NCBI GenBank assembly: GCA_963794955.1
Contig: CAWCGF010000003.1
Location: 1 to 64,000, forward strand
DNA: 64,000 nucleotides
Reading direction: 5' to 3'
Origin: JAFDVL01 sp963794955
GTDB lineage: Bacteria; Acidobacteriota; Blastocatellia; RBC074
The notes under the pieces were generated by a model that worked only from the letters and a program-made list of their open reading frames with translations, had not been told where the DNA came from and ran no database searches. Positions 1 to 7,601 of this stretch are shown here, piece after piece (within the stretch, counting starts at the first letter, position 1; every line of letters starts with the position of its first letter). A program made the translations under genes and the position numbers.

Positions 1-1219
1 GTCGAAAGTACGCCCCCAATTCCGTCTCTGTGCGCCCTGCACTCACCGCTGCTCTTCGTAGTGCTTCCGCCACCCGATTGCGATTCGGTTGCGTGCGACT
101 CGACAACACTTTCCCCCCGCTCTTCTTCGTCCCCGGACACACACTCAACCACGACGTGAAATGCTTCTCGCTCGGCCAGCGCGTCAGGTCGCGCCCTGTC
201 TCCGCCAACATTCGCAACACCGTCTCCTCATTGAACCCTGGCAAGCGAAACAAATCCACCCCTACTTGCCGGTACATCTCCGCCCGCACCTCAAAGGCAA
301 ACTCCGCTTTCTTCTTCGTCCCGCCGCCGCCCGCAGGTGGCTCCGGCATTGGCTCTTGCGTCACCGGTGCCAGCGTGGCCAGATACGCCTCAATCGCCGT
401 CTCGCACGCCGTAATCCTCGTCCGATACTCTTCGTACAACTCCACCGCTTGCTGGAGCGCAAACAAATGTTCCGCCCGGAAGTTTCCCACCAGACTCTGC
501 ATCATCACCTCCGCAGACGTGTGACAGCCCCCGTGCCGATTGTCTTCCACCAGCTTCTTGGGATCGCGCTCGCCCGCCAGGATCGCTTTGATGATACTCA
601 TCCCGGTCAAGCCTGTGATGTCTGTCACCACATTGTCGAGGCGCACATTCATCTGTTGCAGGGCCTTTTGCATGTGCTGAATGTGCTTGGCCGCGTACTC
701 GACCAGCATCTGCCGTTGCCGCAGGTACGCCCGCAGTGGCAGGATTTCCTGCGCCGGACGAAACGCCCCTGCCAGCAGCCCCTAGCTGTGCAGTTGCCGC
801 AGCCACTGGCAGTCCAGCAGATCGCTCTTGCGCCCCGAGACATTCTGCACCTTGCGCGCATCTACCAGCCGCACTTCCAGCCCTTTCTCCTCCAGCACTT
901 CAAACAACGGAATCCAGTAGACCCCGGTTGACTCCAACGCCACGCGCTTCACCTGGCACTCTTGCAGCCACGCCGCTATCGCATACAGTCTGCCGTGAAC
1001 ACCCCCAAACTCGCGCACGCTTTCGGCACGACCTTCGGGCGACACCGCCACCCAATGACTCGTCGCGCCCACATCGATGGCGGCGGCTTGTGGGTCATAG
1101 GGCGTGAGCGGGCTTTCGGCGGCGAGGGGTTTCGCGGGACGAGTCGTTTTGCGGGTACGTTTCTTTGGCGTGGGGCGACGTTTCATGCGAGTTCTCCTTC
1201 GGGATTGAGTTGTCTCCAC
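1..1219 (-). pseudogene. IS110-family transposase, copy 1 (nonsense codon, cut by window edge)
   Basis: The reading frame starts at 1219 and carries the IS110 DEDD RuvC-like N-terminal domain: IDVGATSHWVAV holds the first Asp, followed by ALESTGVYW and KSDLLDCQWLRQL. A TAG at 782-784 replaces the TAC (Tyr) present at the same place in the second copy. Beyond that stop the same frame stays open to base 1, through the region corresponding to NFRAEHLFALQQAVELYEEY, so the only visible lesion is this one codon. The C-terminal serine domain is partly outside the window. Nucleotide similarity to 7817-9033 is very high by eye. IS110 enzymes act through a RuvC-like and a serine active site and do not make classical inverted repeats. 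Confidence 0.88.
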
Positions 1220-1488
1220 TCGCGGCAGCGCCAGGAGTTCATCTTTTTAGTAAGCTCCTGCACGGGATCAACCCCTTGCGAGATTGTCACCACTGTCATC
1301 AATACGGACTCCTGCGACCACACTCCGGTACGGGTTTTGGGATGACACCAATGCGCGCTCGGCCTTCGCGACTCCCCGCGAGCGAGGGCTTGAATTGTAC
1401 GCCTGCGCGTGCAATCCCGAAAAGGGCGCGCCGCACTCAACCCGCGTTTCTGCTCGTCAACCGCCCCGCTTTGGGGGCTGGGGCATTC
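1220..1488 (-). other. IS110 upstream non-coding segment, candidate bridge-RNA region (copy 1)
   Basis: About 269 bases lie between the transposase start and the point where identity with the second copy stops (shared GGGCATTC, then divergence). Both copies keep this non-coding stretch nearly base for base. In the IS110 group the segment upstream of the transposase is known to encode the structured guide (bridge or seek) RNA. That this segment does so is inference from position and conservation; the fold was not computed. Confidence 0.5.
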
Positions 1489-1766
1489 AGGTGCAATGAA
1501 TGTTCGGTTTGCTTTTCGTCATGAAATCGGTTCAATTTTGATGACTCTCATTGCATATTTTGGCCCCAACAACCATTGCTGTAGCGACCATTAAACCACC
1601 CTGTCAATATTGCCTGATGTCCTTTCTTTTCTGCGAATGTCTCTCCTTGCAAAAGTTGGTCAAGCCAGTTTTGGGTTGTAGCATCAGCGATGAAAGCCGC
1701 ATCAAATTTTAGGGCTGTCATATTGGCCTCGATGCCAAAGTCACAATCGAGATTATAGAGCTTATA

Positions 1767-2664
1767 GAACCTGTTTGCAGTTAGGCGAGTCTGCGCAAGA
1801 TGAGCCGAATCGCGCAAATCCGAATCTTCGCCTCGCTCGTCCTGAGCAACCCTTCACAATTCTTCCACAACACCCGACATTGATTCACCCACGCATTTGT
1901 CCGCTCGACAATCCACCGCTTGGCGATCACCACAAAGCCCTGTTTGGCCGGGTTCGCCGCTTTCGCCTCCGCCCGTTGCTCCGGGCTGATTTTCTCCGCG
2001 ATTTCAATCTTGAGGCAACTCAACAACTGGGCATCAATCTTTCTGATCCCCTCTTCCAAGTACGCCTGGTGATACCCGTGATCCAGCAACAGGGTCACGA
2101 CGTGCCCTGCCGGTAAGGCCAGAAAATACTCTTTGTTTTCCCGCAGGATGGTCAACCAACCGTCGTCGTCGCTCGCATTGGCCGGTGTGCAATGGACGCG
2201 CGTAGGGATTGCCCAAGACATCCACTAACAAATGCCGTTTGATGCCGTTGCAGTTTTTGTACCAACAATATCCCTTGGTTTCTACCTCGGCGGTATCGGT
2301 GTTCTTGGCACACATCGAATCCCCGATCAGCAAACTCGGAAATTCGTTTTTTTTTTCTCGTTGACGCTCGCTTTTAGCCAAGGCCGCCAAGACCTTTTGC
2401 CACGTCCCGTCCAGTTGCCAGCGCCGAAACTGCGAGTACACGGTTGACCAGTTGGGAAAATCCGACGGCAAATCGCGCCATTGACACCCATTTTTCAGTT
2501 GATAGAAAATCGCGTTGACGAGGTGGTGGCGAGAGATGTCACCCTGATACGTTTTGCTTGTGGGTAACAACGCATCTATCAACTCGAATTGCGGCACGGT
2601 TAAATTCGTTGTATAAGCCATTCCTCCATTCAAACCCGGTTTTCATTAAACTGCAAACAGGTTC
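1767..2664 (-). mobile_element. IS5-family insertion sequence (898 bp, TATA target duplication)
   Basis: The ends are a perfect 16-base inverted repeat, GAACCTGTTTGCAGTT, at 1767-1782 and, inverted, at 2649-2664. TATA directly flanks both ends (1763-1766 and 2665-2668), a target duplication compatible with the TA-centred sites of IS427-like members. It lies within the 154-codon gene, and its excision restores that frame. Confidence 0.9.
1781..2633 (-). pseudogene. IS5-family transposase, frameshifted
   Basis: The N-terminal half (2633 to about 2205) reads LTVPQFELIDALLP and GCQWRDLPSDFPNWSTVYSQF, typical of IS5 transposases, and includes the first catalytic Asp region (LLIGDSMCAK) and KRHLLVDVLGNPYA. 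The C-terminal half is in another frame (about 2205 to 1781): VHCTPANASDDDG, LLLDHGYHQAYL with the second Asp, and IVERTNAWVNQCRVLWKNCEG with the catalytic Glu. One extra base in a GCGCG run near 2200 separates the halves. No slippery heptamer is visible there, so this looks like a true lesion or a sequencing indel. Confidence 0.85.
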
Positions 2665-3000
2665 TATAGTATCTTTCGTTGTCTTGTTGTTCTGGAACAA
2701 TTTTCTTGACGATTTCCCCTGCAATGGGTGCTTTGACCCGCACCAACTGCCCATCATAGCGTTCTGGATGATTGCCGAGTTCACAATAAGAAAGCGGCGC
2801 AGGTGCAAATAGTTTTTGCCTGATGTTCCAACCTGCTTTGTAGAAAGCGAAGGCGCTTAGCGAGATAAAAATAATGACTGCCAGAACAATACCTTCGCCA
2901 AAAAGATATTTGAAAAAGGGAGATGAAATAGCCAAAGAGACGAGTTCTTTAGTAGAGTTAGATTGACAAAACAAATTCCACGAAAAGAGGTCTCGTCTCC

Positions 3001-4358
3001 ATGGACATAGTAGCATTACTGGCTTGTTTGCAACCACTCGTTGCAGCCGTGACGTTGCGACATTTGGCGCTGATTATCCCGGCACTGTTGACGATAACGG
3101 GGCGCGTGACGATGCTGGGGCTGGCGCGCTGGACGGAAAAAGGCGGCAGTTATCGCACGCTGCAACGTTTTTTTGCGACGGCGCTGCCCTGGACGGAAAT
3201 GCTGGTGCAGTTTTTCCAGACGCATTTATGGCAGCGTGAGCACGAGTTTCTCTTGGCGGGCGATGCGACAACCGTGACCAAAGCGGGCGCGCAGACGCAC
3301 GGAATCGGGCGTTTTTTTCGGGTTTGAGCGGGCAGGTGGTGCGTGGGTTAGAGTTTTTCGTCTTGTCGTTGGTGGATGTGACGCAGCGCAAAGCGTATCC
3401 GCTGGCGGTGCAGCAAACGGTGCGCAGTGAGGCCGAAAAACAAGCGATTCAGGAGCGGAAAAAGAAGCGCGCGCAGCGGTCAAAAAAGCCGAAGGGGAAG
3501 CCGCAAGGCCGCCCGAAGGGCAGTCGGAACAAGGATAAGAACGAAGTGAAGCTGTCGGACGAACTGGTGCGCATCAACGCGTTACTCGGCACCTTACTGA
3601 AGTTGTTGCGCGTGTTTGTGCGGGTCAAATATTTGGCGTTGGATGGTCATTACGGACATCAGCAGGCAGTCTTACTGGCGCAGCAAAATGACCTCCAGTT
3701 GATTTCCAAGTTGCGCAAAGATGCGGCGCTGTATGAGAAATACGAGGGAGAATATAGTGGCCGAGGGCCGAAACGGAAGTATGGCGCACGGCTCAATTAT
3801 GAGCAGTTGCCGACGAAATACTTAAAAAAGAGTGAGACACAAGGCGACCTCTGTACGCAATATTATCAGGGTCTCTTTTTGCATCCGGAGTTTGGGCAGG
3901 CGCTCAATGCGGTGATCATCGTCAAGACGAACGTGAAAACGCACAAAGTGGGGCACGTCATCTTGTTTAGCAGCGCGGCGGAGTTGGGGTGGGAAAAGTT
4001 GGTGGAGTATTACAGTCTGCGCTTTCAGATCGAATTCAACTTTCGGGAGGCGAAACAACATTTCGGATTGGAAGATTTCATGAATACGACGGCGACGGGA
4101 GTAGAAAATGCGGCGAATCTCTCGTTTCTGCTGGTCAATGTGAGTGCCAAATTGCGCGCCGACAGCGAAGAAAAGGAAGTGGGAGTGCTGGACTTAAAAA
4201 CGCGCTGGCGGGGGTGTAAATACGCGCTGGAAGCAATAAAAACGCTGCTGGAAAACCCGGAAACAATATTAAGTCCAGCGGCCATTGCGGAAGTCAAAAC
4301 AAGAATCAGCCAATTAGGCCGTATTCACCGCACGAAAGCGGCGACTTCTTCGGCTTAA
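3001..4358 (+). CDS. IS4-like DDE transposase, probably made by -1 frameshifting
   Basis: The first frame (3001-3327) begins after an AAGAGG-type ribosome-binding site and contains LLAGDATTVTKAG, the first catalytic Asp. It ends HGIGRFFRV. The second frame continues from FFSGLSGQVVRGLEFF to 4358 and contains KYLALDGHYGHQQAV (second Asp) and YYSLRFQIEFNFREAKQHFG (catalytic Glu). The switch lies at seven T residues (3312-3318) read as T TTT TTT in the zero frame, the right phase for a -1 slip that yields RFFSGL. The fused product is about 455 residues, a normal length. Inverted repeats, target duplication and all DDE blocks are present, so the element may be functional. The alternative is a one-base deletion in the T run. 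Confidence 0.82.
3312..3318 (+). promoter_or_regulatory. Putative -1 ribosomal frameshift site (T7)
   Basis: The heptamer T TTT TTT sits in the phase of a classical X XXY YYZ slip site, after CG of the Arg codon, and the zero-frame stop (TGA) follows within three codons. A -1 slip joins the two halves of the transposase exactly. No stimulatory downstream structure was computed. Confidence 0.5.
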
Positions 4359-4404
4359 TTGGCGAAGGTATTGCCAGAAAAGATATTTTTACAATGTACT
4401 TCTT

Positions 4405-5351
4405 CGAAGTCTTCTCAAAACTCTGAAAGGTGCTAAAACAAAAGCTTCAAGTAGTGTTTGATGAAATAGACTCGCATAAAAGCGCGATAAGCTTTTTGAC
4501 TTTCTTCGAGGAAGCGATCCAAGCGACGGCAGTTGTTGATCCAGGCAAAGCTTCTTTCCACTTTCCAGCGCTGCCGACAATAGCGCTGCTCGTGTTTATC
4601 CTTTGGCGGTCGCCCCTTTGGCACGGCGACGTGATTCGCACGATAAGGCGCGTGGGGCACGATCCCGCGTTTCCGTAGTGCTTGTCTGAGCGGTTCGCTG
4701 TCATAACCTTTATCGAGTCCCAAGCGTTTTGGACGCCGCCGCCGCTTACCGATCTTGATACCGTCTATGGTGGCCAGGATTTGGCGTTGGTCGTGCCAGT
4801 TGGCTTTGCTCAAAGTGAAATTGAGCGGATTACCGTTGGCATCAATCACCGCGTGGCGTTTCAGGCCGCAAATACGGTGTTTTCCTGAATAACCTACTTG
4901 TTCTTTGCCCCTTTTTTTGACTTCACCACGCTGGCATCGTGGTAAGCATTATTCAGGTTGATCTTGCCCTTGCGGTAAGCAAGCTTGATCAGCTCGCGCA
5001 CGATCTTTTGCCACACACGTCGCCGTTGGTACTCCAGCAAGTAGCGATGGCAAGTTTGCCACGAGGCTCCGATGTCGTGTGGCAGGTACTCCCAACTACA
5101 GCCCGTAGTCAGGACGTACAAAATCCCGTTGATGATTTCCCGCTCATCCACTCGGGGTCGCCCGGTTGCTGCCGGTGGTGGTAATAACGGTTTGATAAAT
5201 TTCCAGTGGGCATCGTGCAAGTCTGACGGATAAGGTTCTCTTTGTGCCTCTTTCATTCGAGCATTTTCCGCCCAACTCGCGTTTTTGCGCGAGTGAAATA
5301 GGCGGTTTTGCTCAGAAATTCACGACTTTTTTGAGTTTTGAGAAGACTTCG
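4405..5351 (-). mobile_element. IS5-family (IS427-type) insertion sequence, apparently intact
   Basis: The terminal inverted repeat CGAAGTCTTCTCAAAACTC lies at 4405-4423 and, inverted, at 5333-5351. The element sits exactly at the start codon of the 154-codon gene. Joining the flanks gives ATATGAAGAAGTACATTG, a start codon plus the expected next codons. The target duplication is only 1-2 bp and cannot be placed exactly because the target is repetitive (TTCTTC). Confidence 0.85.
4433..5256 (-). CDS. IS5/IS427-type transposase, orfA-orfB with -1 frameshift
   Basis: OrfA (5256-4894) reads YPSDLHDAHWKFIKPLLPPP and GCSWEYLPHDIGASWQTCHRY, typical of the IS427 group. It ends YHDASVVKSKKGAKNK, which includes the first Asp. 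OrfB, in the -1 frame, continues as KEQVGYSGKHRICGLKRHAV, then GLDKGYDSEPLR (second Asp) and WKVERSFAWINNCRRLDR (catalytic Glu), ending at 4433. The overlap contains A AAA AAA G (plus-strand T run 4912-4918) in the phase of a -1 slip, the mechanism known for this IS group. With both ends and all motifs present, this is the best candidate for an active element in the window. Confidence 0.88.
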
Positions 5352-5375
5352 TCATATAACTTTCCTGTCAAAGAC

Positions 5376-5497
5376 ATCTAGGGCATCGTAAGAAACCGAA
5401 CAACTACGTTAACCGTGCCGCGCCTGTGGCATTGGCATTAACCACAGCCCTCGTTGGCGCGGCTACGGTTGAACGGATGTTCGGCTGTGCGTTAGAT
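5376..5497 (-). other. attC-like recombination site downstream of the toxin gene
   Basis: On the minus strand ATCTAAC (5491-5497), which fits the RYYYAAC core, overlaps the TAA stop of the toxin gene. It is followed by a long imperfect palindrome (5484-5396): CCGAACATCCGTTCAACCGT pairs with the far arm ending TTGTTCGG, with a few unpaired bases and an inner stem GCTGTGG/CCACAG. The far core should read GTTAGAT but reads CCTAGAT. Stop codon inside the first core, unpaired bases in one arm and a variable inner hairpin are all features of integron attC sites. The degenerate second core is the main argument against function. Confidence 0.5.
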
Positions 5498-5839
5498 TTT
5501 GATGCCCAAGGTGAACAACACACAACTTTCAATTTCTTCGAGCGTCGCAGCACTAACTTCGCCCAACTTTTTCGTTAGTCTGGTTTTGTCCAACACTCGC
5601 AACTGATGACACAACGCCACCGATTCGCTCGACAAACCGCCTTCGCCTGCTGCCACTTGAACGCACGATGGCAAGGCGGCACGTCGTAAGTTCGTCGTGA
5701 ACGGAATTGCTAAAACGGTTGTTGTGAAACGGTTGACAGCGTTAGTTTGCATCACCAACACGGGACGCTTGCCAGCCTGCTCTGAACCGCGAACAGGGTC
5801 GAGTTCCGCCAACCAAATTTCGCCGCGATTAACTGTCAT
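5492..5839 (-). CDS. mazF: MazF/PemK-like toxin, endoribonuclease
   Basis: At 115 residues this has the usual MazF length. It begins MTVNRGEIWLAELDPVRGSE and contains KRPVLVMQTNAVN and VLAIPFTTNL, which correspond to the conserved GEIW, RP(V/A)LV and T-P-T strands of the CcdB/PemK fold. Members are usually sequence-specific mRNA interferases, held inactive by a co-expressed antitoxin. The gene overlaps the upstream antitoxin by four bases (5836-5839), the standard coupled arrangement. Its stop codon lies inside the attC-like core. It may help stabilise a gene-cassette region, as toxin-antitoxin cassettes do in chromosomal integrons; that role is inference. Confidence 0.88.
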   Translation of the reverse strand: MTVNRGEIWLAELDPVRGSEQAGKRPVLVMQTNAVNRFTTTVLAIPFTTNLRRAALPSCVQVAAGEGGLSSESVALCHQLRVLDKTRLTKKLGEVSAATLEEIESCVLFTLGIKI

Positions 5840-6078
5840 TGCGCCGCGTCCTCACGCTCAAGGCTGGTCGCGTATTCGGCTAAACCAACTTCGGCAAGTT
5901 CACGGTCTTCGTCGGCAAACTCGGCATATAAAGCCTCAAGTTTAGCGTCGTCAAACTGTGAATCGTTTTTGCGACGTTCACGAAACTTGAGAAACTCCAA
6001 ATACTCGGCAACCTGTCGCAATTGAGTTTCGGTTAAATCAGAAAGATTTGTTACGACTTTTTCTCTGGTAGAAATCAT
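5836..6078 (-). CDS. MazE-like antitoxin partner
   Basis: This 80-residue acidic protein sits directly upstream of the MazF-like toxin with a four-base overlap. Its N-terminal part (NLSDLTETQLRQVAEYLEFLKFRE) resembles the helical DUF2281-type antitoxins rather than an AbrB fold. The C-terminal part (EALYAEFADEDRELAEVGL) resembles the toxin-wrapping tail of MazE-type antitoxins. Identification rests mainly on position, size and charge. Such proteins usually repress their own promoter, which would lie in the short region upstream of 6078. Confidence 0.75.
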   Translation of the reverse strand: MISTREKVVTNLSDLTETQLRQVAEYLEFLKFRERRKNDSQFDDAKLEALYAEFADEDRELAEVGLAEYATSLEREDAAQ

Positions 6079-6148
6079 ATGATGTTATTTTACAGCCCAC
6101 CGCCAAAAATTGCATTTCAAATGGCGAAAAGTTAAAGGCAAAGGGAAA

Positions 6149-6249
6149 CAGCCGAATGAGATGACGTGGGGCGAAACCGACACGCAAGCAAGAAGAAAGG
6201 CTGATAAGAAAGTAGCTGTTTCGCCCTCACGTCGATTGATTTGTTAGCT
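6149..6249 (-). other. attC-like hairpin downstream of the oxidase gene
   Basis: About 25 bases after the oxidase stop codon the minus strand reads AGCTAACAAATCAATC (6249-6234), close to a cassette core plus spacer. It leads into GACGTGAGGGCGAAAC (6233-6218), which pairs with GTTTCGCCCCACGTC (6177-6163) with one unpaired base. The far side shows CATTCGGCTGTTTC, where a GTTRRRY core would be expected but is not intact. Alternatively this is a plain transcription terminator; the long loop and lack of a T tract make that less attractive. Confidence 0.4.
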
Positions 6250-6273
6250 GGCCAGATAAAACCACGACCGTTT

Positions 6274-7407
6274 TTACCAAAGCACAGAACGGTCAAGGCT
6301 CTTAATTGTCGGACGACCTGTTAAAGCCATTGCCACTTCAAATTCGCTTCGCAAAATATTGACGACGCGGCTCACGCCTTCTGCGCCCGCCACGCCAAGC
6401 CCGTAACAACAAGAGCGACCGATCAAAACCGCGTTCGCTCCTAAAGCGAGAGCCTTCAAAACGTCCGTGCCGCGCCGAATGCCGCCGTCCATCAGAACGG
6501 GGACGCGCCCGGCAACTTTTTCGACGACCTGCGGCAGCGCGTCAATTGTTGCGGGCGTCGTGTCGAGGTCGCGCGCGCCGTGATTTGAAACCATAATGCC
6601 GGAAACGCCGTTTTTGACGGCGATGTCCGCGTCTTCCGGGTTGAGAATTCCTTTTAGCAGAATCGGGATGCGGGCAAACGAGCGCAGCCAATCGATATCT
6701 TTCCAGGTAATGGGTGTCGCTTGCAGCTGCGGCGACATCAGATACGGCACTTTCAAATCGGGCGGGAGTTTGAATCCGGCGCGCTGGGTGCGATTGCGGA
6801 TGCCGGTGACGGGCAAATCAACTGTTACGCAAAGGGCGCGGCAGCCGGCGGCTTCGACGCGCTGAACAATGTCTTTAACAAAACCTCTATCCGGTTGGAC
6901 GTAAAGCTGAAACCAGAGAGGCTGAGTCGCAGTGCGTGCTATTTCCTCAATGGGCGTCGTCGTATAACTGCTGACGACGTAAGTAGCAGCCGCCGCGCCC
7001 GCGCCACGCGCCGTAGCGAGTTCGCCTTCCGCGTGATACAAACGCTGGAGAGCCGTCGGCGCAAGTAAAATCGGAAACGGCAATTCCTGACCGAACAGTG
7101 TCACACGCGTATCCAGCTTTGACACATCAACCAGCACACGCGGTCGCAATCGAATTTTGTCAAGCGATTCTCGATTCCAGCGTAAGGTAAGCTCATCGGC
7201 TGCACCACTCGCCACATACTCGTAAGCCATCGGTGACATCTTTTTCCGTGCGCCTTCTTCAAAGTCCGACAGACTAATCATTCCGGCAGTTGTGTCCGCC
7301 GTAGTTTGCTGCGCTTCGGCGCGTAAAAGCCCGGCTTCAAGCGACAAAGCAGACGCGCCAGCCAAAGCACTAGCGGACAAAAGAAGTTCTCGGCGTGTGA
7401 TAACCAT
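6274..7407 (-). CDS. Exported FMN-dependent alpha-hydroxy-acid oxidase (lactate oxidase-like)
   Basis: The protein oxidises an L-2-hydroxy acid to the 2-oxo acid using FMN in a TIM barrel. Visible motifs are FPILLAPTALQRLYHAEGE, VSSYTTTPIEEIA, FQLYVQPDRG, PILLKGILNPEDA, SNHGARDLDTTPATIDALP with the catalytic His and substrate Arg, DGGIRRGTDV and GANAVLIGR, the phosphate-binding end. The start is set at 7407, behind GGGAGG, because MVITRRELLLSASALAGASA is a twin-arginine-type signal; FMN proteins are commonly exported folded by Tat. Length 377 residues is normal plus the signal. A GTTAGGC core-like sequence lies about 70 bases upstream and an attC-like hairpin lies downstream, so it may be a gene cassette. 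Substrate cannot be fixed by reading. Confidence 0.87.
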   Translation of the reverse strand: MVITRRELLLSASALAGASALSLEAGLLRAEAQQTTADTTAGMISLSDFEEGARKKMSPMAYEYVASGAADELTLRWNRESLDKIRLRPRVLVDVSKLDTRVTLFGQELPFPILLAPTALQRLYHAEGELATARGAGAAAATYVVSSYTTTPIEEIARTATQPLWFQLYVQPDRGFVKDIVQRVEAAGCRALCVTVDLPVTGIRNRTQRAGFKLPPDLKVPYLMSPQLQATPITWKDIDWLRSFARIPILLKGILNPEDADIAVKNGVSGIMVSNHGARDLDTTPATIDALPQVVEKVAGRVPVLMDGGIRRGTDVLKALALGANAVLIGRSCCYGLGVAGAEGVSRVVNILRSEFEVAMALTGRPTIKSLDRSVLW

Positions 7408-7477
7408 TAAACAAACCTCCCAATTCAAAAAAAGAAGACGAAAGATACTGCGCCTCAAGATACCAAATCAACACAGA

Positions 7478-7560
7478 GCCTAACGAGCGCTCCTGCGAAA
7501 CAAAATCAAGAGCAGCGGATTTCGTCCAAACCCCTGCTGGCGCGTGGGCCGGGCACGGCG
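7478..7560 (-). other. Possible partial attC site upstream of the oxidase gene
   Basis: On the minus strand GTTAGGC (plus 7478-7484) matches the GTTRRRY core exactly and precedes the oxidase gene. Upstream the strand is rich in inverted repeats (GGCGCGTGGGCC against its complement; AGCAG...CTGCT). No opposite RYYYAAC core is seen before the IS110 copy begins, so the far half may have been lost to that element. Confidence 0.35.
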
Positions 7561-7601
7561 CACGAGTCAATCCAACTTTGGCTTGTCATCCGTTCCCCAG
7601 C

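Larger units (their letters stand above)
2887..4373 (+). mobile_element. IS4-like DDE insertion sequence (1487 bp, 6-bp target duplication)
   Basis: A perfect 15-base inverted repeat, CAATACCTTCGCCAA, occupies 2887-2901 and, inverted, 4359-4373. CCAGAA flanks both ends (2881-2886 and 4374-4379). Excision joins TATCTTTTCTGG to GCAGTCATT and restores the host frame. The family is assigned from the transposase; a 6-bp duplication is shorter than that of classical IS4 members, so a related group (IS701 or ISNCY-like) is possible. Confidence 0.9.
1548..5354 (-). pseudogene. Small membrane-anchored protein gene split by three insertion sequences
   Basis: Four blocks form one frame once the elements are removed: 5354-5352 (start codon), 4404-4380, 2886-2669 and 1766-1548, with one copy of each target duplication kept. 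The reconstructed protein has 154 residues. It starts MKKYIVKISFLAVIIF, so it has one N-terminal membrane segment or signal anchor. It continues through CELGNHPERYDGQLVRVKAP, a pattern I associate with small OB-like domains, and ends GCWGQNMQ before TGA at 1548. An AGGAAAG ribosome-binding site lies just upstream of the ATG (plus-strand 5360-5366). The exact frame restoration at all three junctions is strong evidence for one ancestral gene. It follows the mazEF-like pair in the same direction, across an attC-like hairpin. Function unknown. Confidence 0.85.

Noticed and set aside
2190..2210. Programmed frameshift in the IS5-family transposase at 1781-2633
   Set aside because: No slippery run lies at the junction, only GCGCG, and the required shift adds one base. 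Treated as a lesion.
5376..6249. CRISPR array or tandem repeats among the hairpins near the toxin-antitoxin genes
   Set aside because: There are no regularly spaced identical repeats; the two palindromes differ in sequence and length.
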